A stretch of DNA of 64,000 bases from Dinghuibacter silviterrae (lineage in GTDB: Bacteria > Bacteroidota > Bacteroidia > Chitinophagales > Chitinophagaceae). Below, in pieces: positions 41,965-51,563 of this stretch. Where the stretch lies: contig NZ_SODV01000001.1 in the NCBI RefSeq assembly GCF_004366355.1, forward strand, positions 2,914,001 through 2,978,000, given 5' to 3'. Below the pieces are notes generated by a model that ran no database searches, had not been told where the DNA came from, and saw nothing but the letters and a program-made list of their open reading frames with translations. The first letter of the stretch is position 1. Every line of letters begins with the position of its first letter. A program made the position numbers and the translations under genes.

Positions 41965-42591
41965 TCAATGAAGTGTCTTTTTGACACTTTTTTCACGCAA
42001 CTGATTTTCCTGTTGGAGGGTCACCGCCTGGTGGAGCCGGCTGACCTCCGCCGGTTTCAACCGGAGCGTCGCCGTCTTTGACAACACCGCGGGGTCGCTG
42101 AGCTGAAAGGTCGGCCCCACCGCATGGACGCTGTCCTGGCGTTTGTACATGAGCATGACCCGGCCCGTCAGGGCGGTGTCGCAGCTCCCGTTGGTTTGAA
42201 GGGTGACCTGGGCGCGGGGCACGACCAGGCTTTTGTGGTTGTCGCAGATGACGAACACGTCGTTGGCGGTGTCGTAGTTGCCGTCGTATTGTTCGCCGGG
42301 CGCGCGGTTCCAGCGGGCGAAGGTGCCGATCCAGAGGACGGTGTCACCGTGGGTACTGCTGCCGTGGGCATCGCCGTGGGCGTCGCCCGTGCCCGGGGAC
42401 GGGCCCTGAGACGTGCCTGAAGACGGGCTCGAAGCGGTGCCCGCGCCCGAAGTGGCGGCCCCACCCGCTGTATCCGCGCGGCCTGTGCCGCCGCCGGCGC
42501 CCCCGGAGTCCCCGGCCCCGCCGCCGCAGGACGGCAACAGCCCGCAGGCAGCAATAGCGATAAGCAAAAGAGAAGCGAAGTTGTTTTTCAT
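41965..42591 (-). CDS. Lipoprotein with long Gly/Ser/Ala-rich linker
   Basis: Predicted lipoprotein of 208 residues. The lipobox LLPSC places the acylated cysteine near residue 22. Residues about 23-75 are almost entirely Gly, Ser, Ala, Thr and Pro with His/Asp near the end, a flexible tether. The globular part (about 78-190) is beta-like (DTVLWIGTFARWN, NDVFVICDNHKSLVV) and unrecognised. Its ATG overlaps the GH39 stop (ATGA), so translation is coupled to GH39; an accessory or surface role in glycan degradation is possible. Confidence 0.72.
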   Translation of the reverse strand: MKNNFASLLLIAIAACGLLPSCGGGAGDSGGAGGGTGRADTAGGAATSGAGTASSPSSGTSQGPSPGTGDAHGDAHGSSTHGDTVLWIGTFARWNRAPGEQYDGNYDTANDVFVICDNHKSLVVPRAQVTLQTNGSCDTALTGRVMLMYKRQDSVHAVGPTFQLSDPAVLSKTATLRLKPAEVSRLHQAVTLQQENQLREKSVKKTLH

Positions 42592-44135
42592 TGTCGAACA
42601 AGCTTCACAAAATATACGTCATTTTCCCTCATATCCAAAGTCAACCGGTACTCGCCTTTGGTCGTCACCGTTTTGCGGAGCACGGGCGCGTCGTCATTGT
42701 GTGCTTTGATCGAGGCGACCTGCTGCCGGGTGAGTTGGGCGGGCGCCCCGAGGTCGAGGTAGGTGGTATAGGGGTCGTTACAACGATACCCGGTTTTGTA
42801 CACGGAGAGCGTATAATCGCCGGGTGGCAAATGCACAAACACGATGTTCCGCGCCCCCAAAGAACGGGAGGGCAGGTCCCTCTTATAATACACCTGGTCG
42901 TTGATACTATCCCCGGGACTGGTGTTGGTAAAATTCCAAAAGAGAAATTGAATCCCCCCGTGTTCGTCCTTGCAAGCCCAGGACGAGGGGTCGGAAGAAA
43001 CGAGTTCAAAAGGCCCCAGTTGGTTCAAATACTTGTAAGAAAAAAAAGCAGGTTTGAGGATGTCCTCGTAGTTGATCAGTCCAAACCCGCCGTGAAAGGA
43101 CGTGAACCGGGGTCCGGCCTCCTCGAAGATGTCGGTGAAGGTCCAGTAAGACATGGAACCCGCCGCGGTCCCGGTTTTCCGGATTTTGTCGAGGATGAAG
43201 GCGGCTTCGTGGTAGCTGTCGTGGATGGGGTCGGAGGGTGTATAGGACGCGCTCCATTCGGTATAGTGCAGCTCCAGGCGGGGGTAGACGGAGCGGTCTA
43301 TTTGTTCGCGTACGTCCCGGATGTCCCCCCAGATGGAGCGTTCGTTTTTGCTGAGGATCGTTCCCCTGCTGCCGGTTTCATCGAGAAAGCCCTGGTCGAC
43401 GCCGTAGGTATGGGTGCTTACAAAGTCCACGGGGGTTTTGCTGCGGACGCAAAAGTCGATGAAATCCGGTACCCAGGCGTTTCCGGCGGTGGCGGGGCCC
43501 CCTACTTTGAAGCGGCGGGATACCGTTTTGATGGCCTGTGCCGTGGCCGCGTAGAGCTTGAAGTATTCGGCCTGGTCGCCGGTCCAGAACCCGTCCTTCA
43601 GGTTGGGTTCGTTCCAGACTTCGAAGTACCAGCGGGCGACCTCGTCTTCCCCGTAGCGTTCCACCCAATGGCGGACGAGGGCCTCGATGAGGTTACTCCA
43701 CTTTTGATAGTCCTTTGGCGGGGTGACGTTGCCGCGCCACCAGAAGATGGTCTTCGGGCCGCTGGCGAGGGCCTGCGGCATAAAGCCCAGCTCGACAAAG
43801 GGACGGATGTGGATCTCTTCGAGGAAGTCGTATAACTGGTCGATGTATTGCCAGTTGTAGAGGGGATTGCCGTTCCGGTCTTCGCTGTATACCCCCATGT
43901 CGTCGGTGAGCAGGCCGTGCATCCGGATATAACGGAAACCCAGCGCGTCCTTTACGAAGCGAAGCTGGCGCTGCCAGTCCGCGCGGAGGCCTTCGTTTGC
44001 CCGGCCGGCGCCGACGCATTCATTAAACATCTTACTTAAAGGACCCTTTACGCGGCCGGCGTCGACGGTGACTTGAGAAAACCCGGCAAGGGCGGATAAC
44101 ACCAGCAGGCAGGTGAGGCAACAGCGAATCGTCAT
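42588..44135 (-). CDS. Glycoside hydrolase family 39-like (beta-xylosidase type)
   Basis: Exported enzyme of 515 residues with a signal peptide (about 1-20). The clan GH-A barrel shows the acid/base glutamate E176 in EVWNEPNL and the nucleophile E293 in ELHYTEWSAS. The 117-residue spacing equals that of the characterised Thermoanaerobacterium beta-xylosidase. LGFRYIRMHGLLTDDMGVY is a typical GH39 segment, and a C-terminal beta domain follows. Family activities include beta-xylosidase and alpha-L-iduronidase; the substrate here is not certain. It is the first gene of a coupled pair with the lipoprotein. Confidence 0.9.
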   Translation of the reverse strand: MTIRCCLTCLLVLSALAGFSQVTVDAGRVKGPLSKMFNECVGAGRANEGLRADWQRQLRFVKDALGFRYIRMHGLLTDDMGVYSEDRNGNPLYNWQYIDQLYDFLEEIHIRPFVELGFMPQALASGPKTIFWWRGNVTPPKDYQKWSNLIEALVRHWVERYGEDEVARWYFEVWNEPNLKDGFWTGDQAEYFKLYAATAQAIKTVSRRFKVGGPATAGNAWVPDFIDFCVRSKTPVDFVSTHTYGVDQGFLDETGSRGTILSKNERSIWGDIRDVREQIDRSVYPRLELHYTEWSASYTPSDPIHDSYHEAAFILDKIRKTGTAAGSMSYWTFTDIFEEAGPRFTSFHGGFGLINYEDILKPAFFSYKYLNQLGPFELVSSDPSSWACKDEHGGIQFLFWNFTNTSPGDSINDQVYYKRDLPSRSLGARNIVFVHLPPGDYTLSVYKTGYRCNDPYTTYLDLGAPAQLTRQQVASIKAHNDDAPVLRKTVTTKGEYRLTLDMRENDVYFVKLVRQ

Positions 44136-44147
44136 GATGGCCCCAAT

Positions 44148-44819
44148 TTACAAAGAACTCAGGGTGATCTTGGCGAGGAGCACGTCCTTCTTATCCACGA
44201 AGTACACAAACCCGATGGGCAGCGCGCCGACGACGGGGTCCACCGGGCGTTGGGAAAGGACGATATAGTACGCGTCGGATTCGCCCAGGAGTTTGAGCAG
44301 ACGCGTGCTGTCGTTTTTGAGCAGCCGCAGGTCCTGCAACAGGTCCTGGCCCGCCTGGCCGGCGGTGTCCAACACCTGTGCGGGATACAGGACGTCCGAA
44401 TCTTTACGGAAAACAAACTGCACGCTCCGCAGGGTCCCCTTGTTCAAACGCTCGTTTGTATAGTCGTTCCACGCGGCGGTTTGGGCGACGTAGAATAACC
44501 AGGGGAAAAGAAGCACCATAAAGGCCAGCAGCCATACAAGACGGAAACGGGTCAAAAAAGACGGCGCCTTCCAGTGCGCGATCGCCAGTCCCATCCGCAC
44601 CAGGCCCAGGACCGCGAACACACCCAGCGCGACAAGGAACGGTTTTGAGATAAATACGTTGAACGAAAAAACGAGGTAGGCCGAATAGTCGATGCCCAGG
44701 GTAGCGGGCGACACGCCAAAGTGCCCGTAGAAGGAATGCACATACACCCAAGCGCTGAAATAGACGTAGATGCCTAAGACAAGAAGGAGGTTGCCGGCTT
44801 TGGACAGGTAGTCTTTCAT
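44148..44819 (-). CDS. Membrane protein of unknown function
   Basis: Inner-membrane protein of 223 residues with three hydrophobic segments in the first half (about 8-28, 47-75 and 90-112) and a soluble C-terminal half with a predicted helical region (QDLLQDLRLLKNDSTRLLKLL). I recognise no family. It is upstream of GH39 on the same strand with a 12-base gap and divergent from the module 3 sigma gene. Confidence 0.65.
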   Translation of the reverse strand: MKDYLSKAGNLLLVLGIYVYFSAWVYVHSFYGHFGVSPATLGIDYSAYLVFSFNVFISKPFLVALGVFAVLGLVRMGLAIAHWKAPSFLTRFRLVWLLAFMVLLFPWLFYVAQTAAWNDYTNERLNKGTLRSVQFVFRKDSDVLYPAQVLDTAGQAGQDLLQDLRLLKNDSTRLLKLLGESDAYYIVLSQRPVDPVVGALPIGFVYFVDKKDVLLAKITLSSL

Positions 44820-44880
44820 ATAGCAGGTGAAATTAATACATTGGCTGAAGCGCTACAAGGCCTATCTTTACCCGGAGGGC

Positions 44881-45459
44881 ATGCAGGAAGATCATCTACT
44901 ATGGAAGGCTTATCTGGACGGCGATAAGACGTCGTTCGAGACCATCTATACCCGGTACCACCGCAACCTTTATGAATACGGGATGCGCAAATGGGGGGAC
45001 GAGGACCTTGTCCGGGACGGGCTGCAGGACCTGTTTGTCCGGCTGTGGGTGAACCGGGGGCGGATTGGACCCACGGACAACATCAAATATTACCTGATCG
45101 CGGCGTTGCGCAATGCGCTGATCAACGCCAGTATACAGCAGGACAAGCGGCGGGCGGCGGAAGTGGGGGAGGAGCCGTTCGAGCTGGCGTACCCGGAGCC
45201 CGGGGCATCGGCGTCCGGCGACCGCCAGGCCCGGCTGGTCGCTGCCCTCGATCAGTTGACCGGCCGCCAAAAAGAAGTCATCTACCTGCGTTATTTCGAA
45301 GACCTCAGCTACGAACAGATCGCTTCATTGATGGATATTTCCGTCAAGGGGATCTATAAGCTCCACTACCGGGCGCTTGACGCCCTCAAGGACATCCTGG
45401 GGATATCCCGCCAGGACCTGCTCCTGTTGCTTGCGATGTGTAAAGTTATTTTTTCTTAA
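44881..45459 (+). CDS. ECF RNA polymerase sigma factor (module 3)
   Basis: ECF sigma-70 factor of 192 residues from the ATG at 44881. A GTG at 44827 would add 18 residues; the ATG is preferred because the conserved region begins right after it, although GGAGG (44874-44878) is closer to it than usual. Region 2 is seen in YTRYHRNLYEYGMRKWGDEDLVRDGLQDLFVRLW (split only for description), and region 4 in LTGRQKEVIYLRYFEDLSYEQIASLMDISVKGIY. The C-terminus is hydrophobic. It heads the fecR-susC-susD-fusion module. Confidence 0.9.
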   Translation: MQEDHLLWKAYLDGDKTSFETIYTRYHRNLYEYGMRKWGDEDLVRDGLQDLFVRLWVNRGRIGPTDNIKYYLIAALRNALINASIQQDKRRAAEVGEEPFELAYPEPGASASGDRQARLVAALDQLTGRQKEVIYLRYFEDLSYEQIASLMDISVKGIYKLHYRALDALKDILGISRQDLLLLLAMCKVIFS

Positions 45460-45514
45460 AAAAAAATGGGGCACCGTGGGATAATCCTGGGGCTTTTGTG
45501 GTTTGTATACATAG

Positions 45515-46516
45515 ATGACCTTGGAAAAGTACGATCGATATTCGTTCGAGGACTTTTTGGAGGATGACGACCTGAGGGCCTTTGTCCGGTCCGGAGAGCC
45601 TGCTGCAGCGGCTGTCTGGGCGGTGTGGCTCCGGACGGATCCGTCCAACAGGCAAGCGTATGCGGAAGCGGTGGAATACTTAGGCGTGTTGTACAGCGCC
45701 CGCCGCATCGAACCGTCGCCGGCCTTTAGCCGAAACCTTTGGGAAAACATCGGCACCGGGATTGCGCATGCCGAGCGCCGGCGGGCAAAGGTCCGTGTGT
45801 TGCGGCTGAGCGGCTGGGTCGCGGCGGCCAGCCTGGTGTTGGCGCTGAGCGGCCTTTGGTATTGGCAATCCATCATCACCGTGCGCACCGGAAATGCCGA
45901 GTGGCGAACCGTCGTGCTTCCCGATCAAAGCGAGGTCACGCTCAACGCCAATTCGTCGCTCTCGTATCACCGCGCCTGGCGCTGGAGGGGAGACCGGGTG
46001 GTCCGGCTGGAGGGGGAGGCCTTGTTCAAGGTACGCCACCTCAACCGGGACACCACGACCATCAAACCGGGGGAACGTTTTACGGCGATCGCGGGCGATG
46101 TGTCCGTGGAAGTGCTGGGGACGACGTTTACCATCCGTGAACGAAGAGGCCGGGTATCGGTGGCCCTTCTGGAAGGATCGGTCCGGGTGCGCGGGCTCGT
46201 TTTACATCCCGGTGAATCCGTGGATATCAAAGGCGACAGAACCAGGGTCGTGGCGGTGGCCGGTCTTGACAACCCGCCCCAGGCCTGGACGGCGCACAAA
46301 ATGGTGGCGAGCGGTATGACGGTGCAGGAGATCATGGAGGAATACGAGGACACTTACGGCTACCACATCGTGCTGGACAACCCGGCGCTCGCGGCCAAAC
46401 GGATCGACGGGACGCTGTCGCTGGACACCGAAGACAATGTGTTGTATATGCTCGCCAATATACTCAACTGTAATATCGACAAACAAGGAAAGGTCATCTA
46501 CCTGAGGTCAAAATAA
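45515..46516 (+). CDS. FecR family anti-sigma / signal transducer (module 3)
   Basis: Transducer of 333 residues: cytoplasmic N-terminus (YDRYSFEDFLEDDDLRAFV), membrane helix about 97-117, FecR domain about 125-240 (LPDQSEVTLNANSSLSYH, GEALFKVRHLN, VLGTTFTIRERRG), and DUF4974 domain about 265-333. It is shorter than the module 1 and 2 FecR proteins and belongs to a more divergent subgroup. It starts 55 bases after the sigma gene and ends 24 before susC. Confidence 0.93.
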   Translation: MTLEKYDRYSFEDFLEDDDLRAFVRSGEPAAAAVWAVWLRTDPSNRQAYAEAVEYLGVLYSARRIEPSPAFSRNLWENIGTGIAHAERRRAKVRVLRLSGWVAAASLVLALSGLWYWQSIITVRTGNAEWRTVVLPDQSEVTLNANSSLSYHRAWRWRGDRVVRLEGEALFKVRHLNRDTTTIKPGERFTAIAGDVSVEVLGTTFTIRERRGRVSVALLEGSVRVRGLVLHPGESVDIKGDRTRVVAVAGLDNPPQAWTAHKMVASGMTVQEIMEEYEDTYGYHIVLDNPALAAKRIDGTLSLDTEDNVLYMLANILNCNIDKQGKVIYLRSK

Positions 46517-46540
46517 TCATTCGCCAAAACCAGAACAAAC

Positions 46541-49500
46541 ATGAGAAAAATCGTGGCCGTGCTGCTGCTGATGGGCAGCGTCATTACCGTCGCCGCCCAG
46601 GGCAAGACCATCACCCTCCAGGAAGCGCTTTCGCGCATAGAGCAGCGTTTCCAGGCAAAATTTGCGTATGAGCACAACCTGTTGAAGGGGAAGACGACCA
46701 ACGAAAGCGCGCTCGACGGGAAGACCATAGAGGAAGTCCTGAAAAATGTTCTTTACCCGAATAATTTACTCTTCCTGTACGTCAACGAAAATACTTATTC
46801 GATCGTCGCACGGGACGCGCGCTTCTTCCAGGCGCCAGCGGTAGCCGCTGGAGCGCCGCAAGGCGCCGGTGCGATGTCGGGCGCTGGGGCGTCGCCGGGC
46901 GGCGCTGCGGCGTTGTCGGACGCCGGAGGCGCGCGGGCCCTCCGCGGCCAGGTTCTCGACGAAACAGGTACCCCCCTTGCCTTTGTCAACGTCTGGCTAA
47001 AGGGTACCCGGGTGGGTACCCAAACCACGGACCGGGGCGAGTTTTTCCTCCGGGGCGTGTCGGCGGGTGATACACTGGTATTTACTTACGTAGGGCGTAC
47101 GCCCCTGGCGGTGGCCGTCCTGAACCCGGAATCGGCGCTCACCATCACGATGATCCCCTCGGGCAAAAGGACCGCCCTGGACGAAGTCACCGTCGTCAGT
47201 ACCGGTCTCCAGCAACTGCCGAAGGAACGCGTAACGGGTTCCTTTGTCACGATCGGTGCGAAAGAGCTTTCGCAGGTGCCCACGGCCAACGTCATCCAGC
47301 GGCTCGAAGGACAGCTGTCGGGCGTACAGATAAGTGTCCTGGCGGGAGACCGCAGCTTTTTGTACGGGGGCGCGGGGAATCAGCTGTCCATCAACGGCGG
47401 GACCCGGACGACGGGAACCAACGACTATAATATGCAGATCCGGGGCACCAGCACCTTTATGGGGGAATCGTTTCCCCTGGTCGTGGTCGACGGCGCCATC
47501 ACGGACCTCGACCTATCGACCCTCAACCCCAACGACATCGACAACATCACCTTTTTAAAGGACGCGGCGGCGGCCTCGATCTGGGGCGTGCGCGCCGCCA
47601 ATGGCGTCATGGTCATCAATACCAAAAAGGGCAGGAACGCCAGCGCCCCCCAGGTCAGCTTTTCGGCGGGGACGATGGTGTCGGGGAAACCGGACTTAGG
47701 CTACCTGCGGTTGATGAACAGCCGGCAGGAGATCGGCTACGAAACGGAGCTGGTGCAAAAAGGTTTTTTGACGGCGCAGAACCTGGACGGGTCTTCCTAT
47801 TTTTCGGCCGGTTATTATCCGCATACGGCGGCGGCCCTGGCGCTGGAGCTCCAGGCGGGCACCATCACACAGGCGGCTTACCAGCAGTCGATCGACTCCC
47901 TTGGCGCCATCGACAATACCGGACAGATCCGGAAATACCTGCTCCAACCTGCCTCGAACCAGCAGTACGATCTTTCGGTGAGCGGGGGGACGGGCACCTC
48001 CACCTATTTTTACTCCGCTTCTTACAACGACGAGAAAACGAATACGGTCGGCAATGAAGGAAAGCGGCTGACGCTGACCCTGAACAACAGCTGGAAGCTG
48101 TTTAAGGTGGCCACGTTGTCGACCAGCCTGAAGGGCGCTTTTTTCCGCTACCAGAACGAGGGCTTATCGCTGACCACTCTTTTTCCTACCAGCGGTAAAC
48201 AAACCCTGTTGCCCTATATGCAATTGGTGGATACCAAAGGGAGTTCAATATCCTATGATGTGTATAACCCGGCATGGACGGGTACCCTGTCCGGTTATGC
48301 GGATTGGCGCTACAATTATATGGACGAATTGCACAATTCGGACGACGTGCAAAAGGACGAGAACTACAGCGCGAACATCCGGCTCGACGTGCCCGTCTAC
48401 CGGGGTTTGTCTGCCAGCCTCCAGTACAGCAATGAACGGCTGTTTAGCGACCACCGGGTTTTTTATAACCCGCAGACCTTCTACTACCGGAACCTGGTGA
48501 ATTACTATGCGGGCAACCTCGGGTTGACGTCCGGAGGTATCCTCAACCTGATCAATACCACCGAAAACAACTACGCGCTCCGGGGGCAACTGGCATACGA
48601 CCGGACCCTGGGCCATCTCCACCAGGTCAACGCCATCGCGGGGAGTGAGATCCGGCAAACCGAAGAGGGACAAGGCACCAGCACCCTGTACGGGTACGAC
48701 ACCCAGACGGGGCAGTCGGCCAATGTGGACTTTTCCGACAATGGGTACACGACCGTCGCGGGGTACAACAGCCCGCTCACGGGTGCGCCGGCCCAACAAG
48801 ACAAAGAGCGCAGGTACCTGTCTTACTTTGGGAACGCGGCTTACACCTTTATGGAGCGCTATTCGCTCAGCGCCAGCGCCCGTTACGACGACTACAACAA
48901 CTTTGGTCTTCAGCAACGCTACCGCGCCACGCCCCTGTGGTCGGCGGGCGCCCAGTGGAACCTCGGCAAGGAAGCGTTTCTCCGGAACGTGCGCTGGCTG
49001 GGTCACCTGGGGTTGCGGGCCACCTACGGGGTCAACGGGAACATCTCCACCTCGGTCTATCCGTTTACTAATATCTATCCTACCGGCAACGACTATACGA
49101 CCGGCTTACCCACGACTACGGTCATTAACCTGGCCAACCCGGAACTGAAATGGGAAAAGACTTATGTCACCAACGTAGGCGTGGACTTCGGTCTTTTCCA
49201 GGACCGGTTGAGCGGGTCGGTGGACGTGTACCGGAAACGCGGCACCGACCTGTTGTATCAATTCCCGATCGACGCGGCCCTGGCGGGCACGATCGGGGGC
49301 GGCTACCTCGAACGCAACGCGTCGTCGATGACAGGGAAAGGGGTCGATATCAGCCTGAGCGGTCTGTTGTTGTCCAACAATAACTGGTCCTGGCACGTGG
49401 GCGGCAATCTTTCGTACAACACCAACAAGGTGACCGATAACCGGTTTGACACCAGCTCGATCTCGAATTACACGGTCTCCTACGCGCCGGTGGGTATCCC

Positions 49501-50164
49501 CAACGTCGTGGGCTACCCGACGGACAAGGTTTTCGCGTTCCGTAACGCGGGTTTGAACGCCATCGGCATGACCCGGGTCTACAATGCGGAGGGAGACACC
49601 GTATCGGCCACGTCCCCGGTGTATTTCAAAGACCTGAAATACGCAGGTCGGAGGACCGCCCCGTTTTTTGGAGGGATGAACAGCTCGCTGCGGTACAAAC
49701 GGTTTACCCTGTATGCCCTGCTGACCTACCAGTTTGGGGGTGTCTTTCAAAAACCCACCGTGGACAACTATATCACCGGGTTTTACAACCTCAACTACAG
49801 CGTGGTAGGCGACATCGCCCGTCGCTGGGAGAACCCGGGGGATGAGAACAAGACAAAGGTACCCGGGCTCAATAGTTCGGCGTTTCTGACGAACTACAGC
49901 CTGGTTCGCTACCAGTATTCGGACGCCAACATACTTTCCTCGGATTATATCCGTTTGCGCGAGGTGTCACTGACGTACCAGGTACCGGTCTGGCGCCAGC
50001 GTATCGTCAAAAGTGCGAGTGTGGCACTCGCCGTCCGCAACCTTGGCCTTTTGTGGCGCGCCAACAAGCAGGGCTATGACCCCGACTTTGTCGCTTTACC
50101 CAGCCGTTCGAACAGCCTGCCGGCGGCCAAGTCCTTTAACTTTTCCCTAAACGTTAACTTTTAA
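46541..50164 (+). CDS. SusC/RagA-type TonB-dependent transporter with STN domain (module 3)
   Basis: Outer-membrane transporter of 1207 residues, the largest of the three. Parts: signal peptide (about 1-20); STN domain (about 22-95, ITLQEALSRIEQRFQ); an Ala/Gly-rich linker (about 98-135); CarboxypepD_reg domain (about 137-210, LRGQVLDETGTPLAFVNVWL); plug (about 225-360, VIQRLEGQLSGVQI; LKDAAAASIWGVRAANGVM); and beta barrel. The IWGVRAANGV variant places it in a SusC subgroup different from modules 1 and 2. The stop overlaps the susD start by one base (TAATG). Confidence 0.95.
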   Translation: MRKIVAVLLLMGSVITVAAQGKTITLQEALSRIEQRFQAKFAYEHNLLKGKTTNESALDGKTIEEVLKNVLYPNNLLFLYVNENTYSIVARDARFFQAPAVAAGAPQGAGAMSGAGASPGGAAALSDAGGARALRGQVLDETGTPLAFVNVWLKGTRVGTQTTDRGEFFLRGVSAGDTLVFTYVGRTPLAVAVLNPESALTITMIPSGKRTALDEVTVVSTGLQQLPKERVTGSFVTIGAKELSQVPTANVIQRLEGQLSGVQISVLAGDRSFLYGGAGNQLSINGGTRTTGTNDYNMQIRGTSTFMGESFPLVVVDGAITDLDLSTLNPNDIDNITFLKDAAAASIWGVRAANGVMVINTKKGRNASAPQVSFSAGTMVSGKPDLGYLRLMNSRQEIGYETELVQKGFLTAQNLDGSSYFSAGYYPHTAAALALELQAGTITQAAYQQSIDSLGAIDNTGQIRKYLLQPASNQQYDLSVSGGTGTSTYFYSASYNDEKTNTVGNEGKRLTLTLNNSWKLFKVATLSTSLKGAFFRYQNEGLSLTTLFPTSGKQTLLPYMQLVDTKGSSISYDVYNPAWTGTLSGYADWRYNYMDELHNSDDVQKDENYSANIRLDVPVYRGLSASLQYSNERLFSDHRVFYNPQTFYYRNLVNYYAGNLGLTSGGILNLINTTENNYALRGQLAYDRTLGHLHQVNAIAGSEIRQTEEGQGTSTLYGYDTQTGQSANVDFSDNGYTTVAGYNSPLTGAPAQQDKERRYLSYFGNAAYTFMERYSLSASARYDDYNNFGLQQRYRATPLWSAGAQWNLGKEAFLRNVRWLGHLGLRATYGVNGNISTSVYPFTNIYPTGNDYTTGLPTTTVINLANPELKWEKTYVTNVGVDFGLFQDRLSGSVDVYRKRGTDLLYQFPIDAALAGTIGGGYLERNASSMTGKGVDISLSGLLLSNNNWSWHVGGNLSYNTNKVTDNRFDTSSISNYTVSYAPVGIPNVVGYPTDKVFAFRNAGLNAIGMTRVYNAEGDTVSATSPVYFKDLKYAGRRTAPFFGGMNSSLRYKRFTLYALLTYQFGGVFQKPTVDNYITGFYNLNYSVVGDIARRWENPGDENKTKVPGLNSSAFLTNYSLVRYQYSDANILSSDYIRLREVSLTYQVPVWRQRIVKSASVALAVRNLGLLWRANKQGYDPDFVALPSRSNSLPAAKSFNFSLNVNF

Positions 50165-51555
50165 TGTCTATGCGTCGCTATATACTTGTCCTTTTGTGTG
50201 CCAGCCTGGCGGGGTGTGAAAAGTATGTCAACATCAAGACCCAGGGGACCCTGGTGCCCGGGTCCTACGAGAACTACCGGGAGATGCTCGACAATACGAG
50301 TGAATGGGAACCCGCGCCTTTCCTAGGGGACTATGCCTCGGACGATGTACAATTCGTGGACAGCAGCGCCCAGGTCGTCTCGCTGTCTTCCGACGATTTC
50401 TATGCGCACATCACCAATTGCTACCGCTGGCTTCCGACCATCTATCTGCTCGGGACCTACTATGCCGAGGACGACAACTGGAACGCCCTCTACAATACCA
50501 TCGCGTACGCCAATATCGTGATCACCGAGGCGCCCAGTGCCACCGGCGCCACCCCGGCACAGATCCGGGAACTGATCGCGGAAGCCCTGGTACACCGGGC
50601 GGATGCGTATCTCGGCCTGGTCAATACTTATGCAAAACCTTATACCGCGGCTACGGCATCCACCGACCTCGGCGTGCCCCTGGTGCTGACGGAAACGACG
50701 ACCCAGTCGCTGACCCGGGCTACTATGCAGGACACCTACACGCAGGTCCTCAAGGACCTGCGCACGGCGCTGCCGTCTCTTCCCGCGACCCAGGCCTTCA
50801 ATACCCTGCCGTCTATCCCGGCTGTTTTCGGAGAACTGGCCCGTTGCTTTCTCTACATGAACGAATACGACAGCGCGGCAAAATACGCGGACAGCGCCTT
50901 GTCCTACCGGAACACACTCGACGACCTGACCCAGTATCAAAGCATTTCCGCGGCCAACTATCCCTTGCGGAAGGCCGACCCGGAAGTCCTGTTGTCCAAG
51001 GTAGCGGGAGACGGGGTGAGCGGCTATCCGCCGACCGCCATGCGGTTGAGCGATACGCTGTTGCACGTGTTGGATACAACCGACCAGCGCTATGTATTGT
51101 TTACCACAGACGGATCCAACATCGGGTTCGGCTATACCGGCCGCTATTTCTACAAGGACGCCGCCATGGGTGAGGCCCGGAACGACGGCCCCTCGGTACC
51201 CGAAATGATGCTCATCAAGGCGGAAGCCCTGGCGCGCGCCGGGGACGCAAGCGGCGCGATGAACTGGGTGAACGCGCTTCGGCAAAAGCGGTTCGTCAAC
51301 TACGTTCCGCTGACTGCCACGAATGCAGCCGATGGGTTACAAAAGGTCCTCCAGGAACGCGAACGCGAGTTCTTTTGCCGGATGCTCCGGTGGTGGGACA
51401 TGCGCCGTTTGAAAAGCGATCCCACCTTCCAGGAGACCCTCACGCGCGTCTTTGAGGGCGTGACCTATACGCTGGCGCCCACCAGCAACCGGTATGTATT
51501 CCGGATATCCGATTACGACGAAAAACTCAACCCGGAGATTCAACAAAATCCATAA
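50164..51555 (+). CDS. SusD/RagB family outer-membrane lipoprotein (module 3)
   Basis: Lipoprotein of 463 residues with lipobox SLAGC followed by EKYVNIKTQG. SusD features are DAYLGLVNTYAKPY, the helical repeats around ELARCFLYMNEYDSAAKYADSAL, and LIKAEALARAGDASGAMNWVNALRQKRF. The C-terminal REREFFCRMLRWWDMRRLK block is typical. It belongs to the same subgroup as the module 3 SusC. Translation is coupled to susC through the one-base overlap. Confidence 0.94.
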   Translation: MSMRRYILVLLCASLAGCEKYVNIKTQGTLVPGSYENYREMLDNTSEWEPAPFLGDYASDDVQFVDSSAQVVSLSSDDFYAHITNCYRWLPTIYLLGTYYAEDDNWNALYNTIAYANIVITEAPSATGATPAQIRELIAEALVHRADAYLGLVNTYAKPYTAATASTDLGVPLVLTETTTQSLTRATMQDTYTQVLKDLRTALPSLPATQAFNTLPSIPAVFGELARCFLYMNEYDSAAKYADSALSYRNTLDDLTQYQSISAANYPLRKADPEVLLSKVAGDGVSGYPPTAMRLSDTLLHVLDTTDQRYVLFTTDGSNIGFGYTGRYFYKDAAMGEARNDGPSVPEMMLIKAEALARAGDASGAMNWVNALRQKRFVNYVPLTATNAADGLQKVLQEREREFFCRMLRWWDMRRLKSDPTFQETLTRVFEGVTYTLAPTSNRYVFRISDYDEKLNPEIQQNP

Positions 51556-51563
51556 TTATAGCC

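Noticed and set aside
40795-44039. Antisense open frames over GH27 and GH39 (428 and 414 codons)
   Set aside because: Shadow frames of high-GC genes; catalytic motifs and signal peptides are on the minus strand.
44827-44880. GTG start for the module 3 sigma factor
   Set aside because: It would add 18 residues with no sigma-factor conservation; the ATG at 44881 fits the family start better, though the GTG cannot be excluded.
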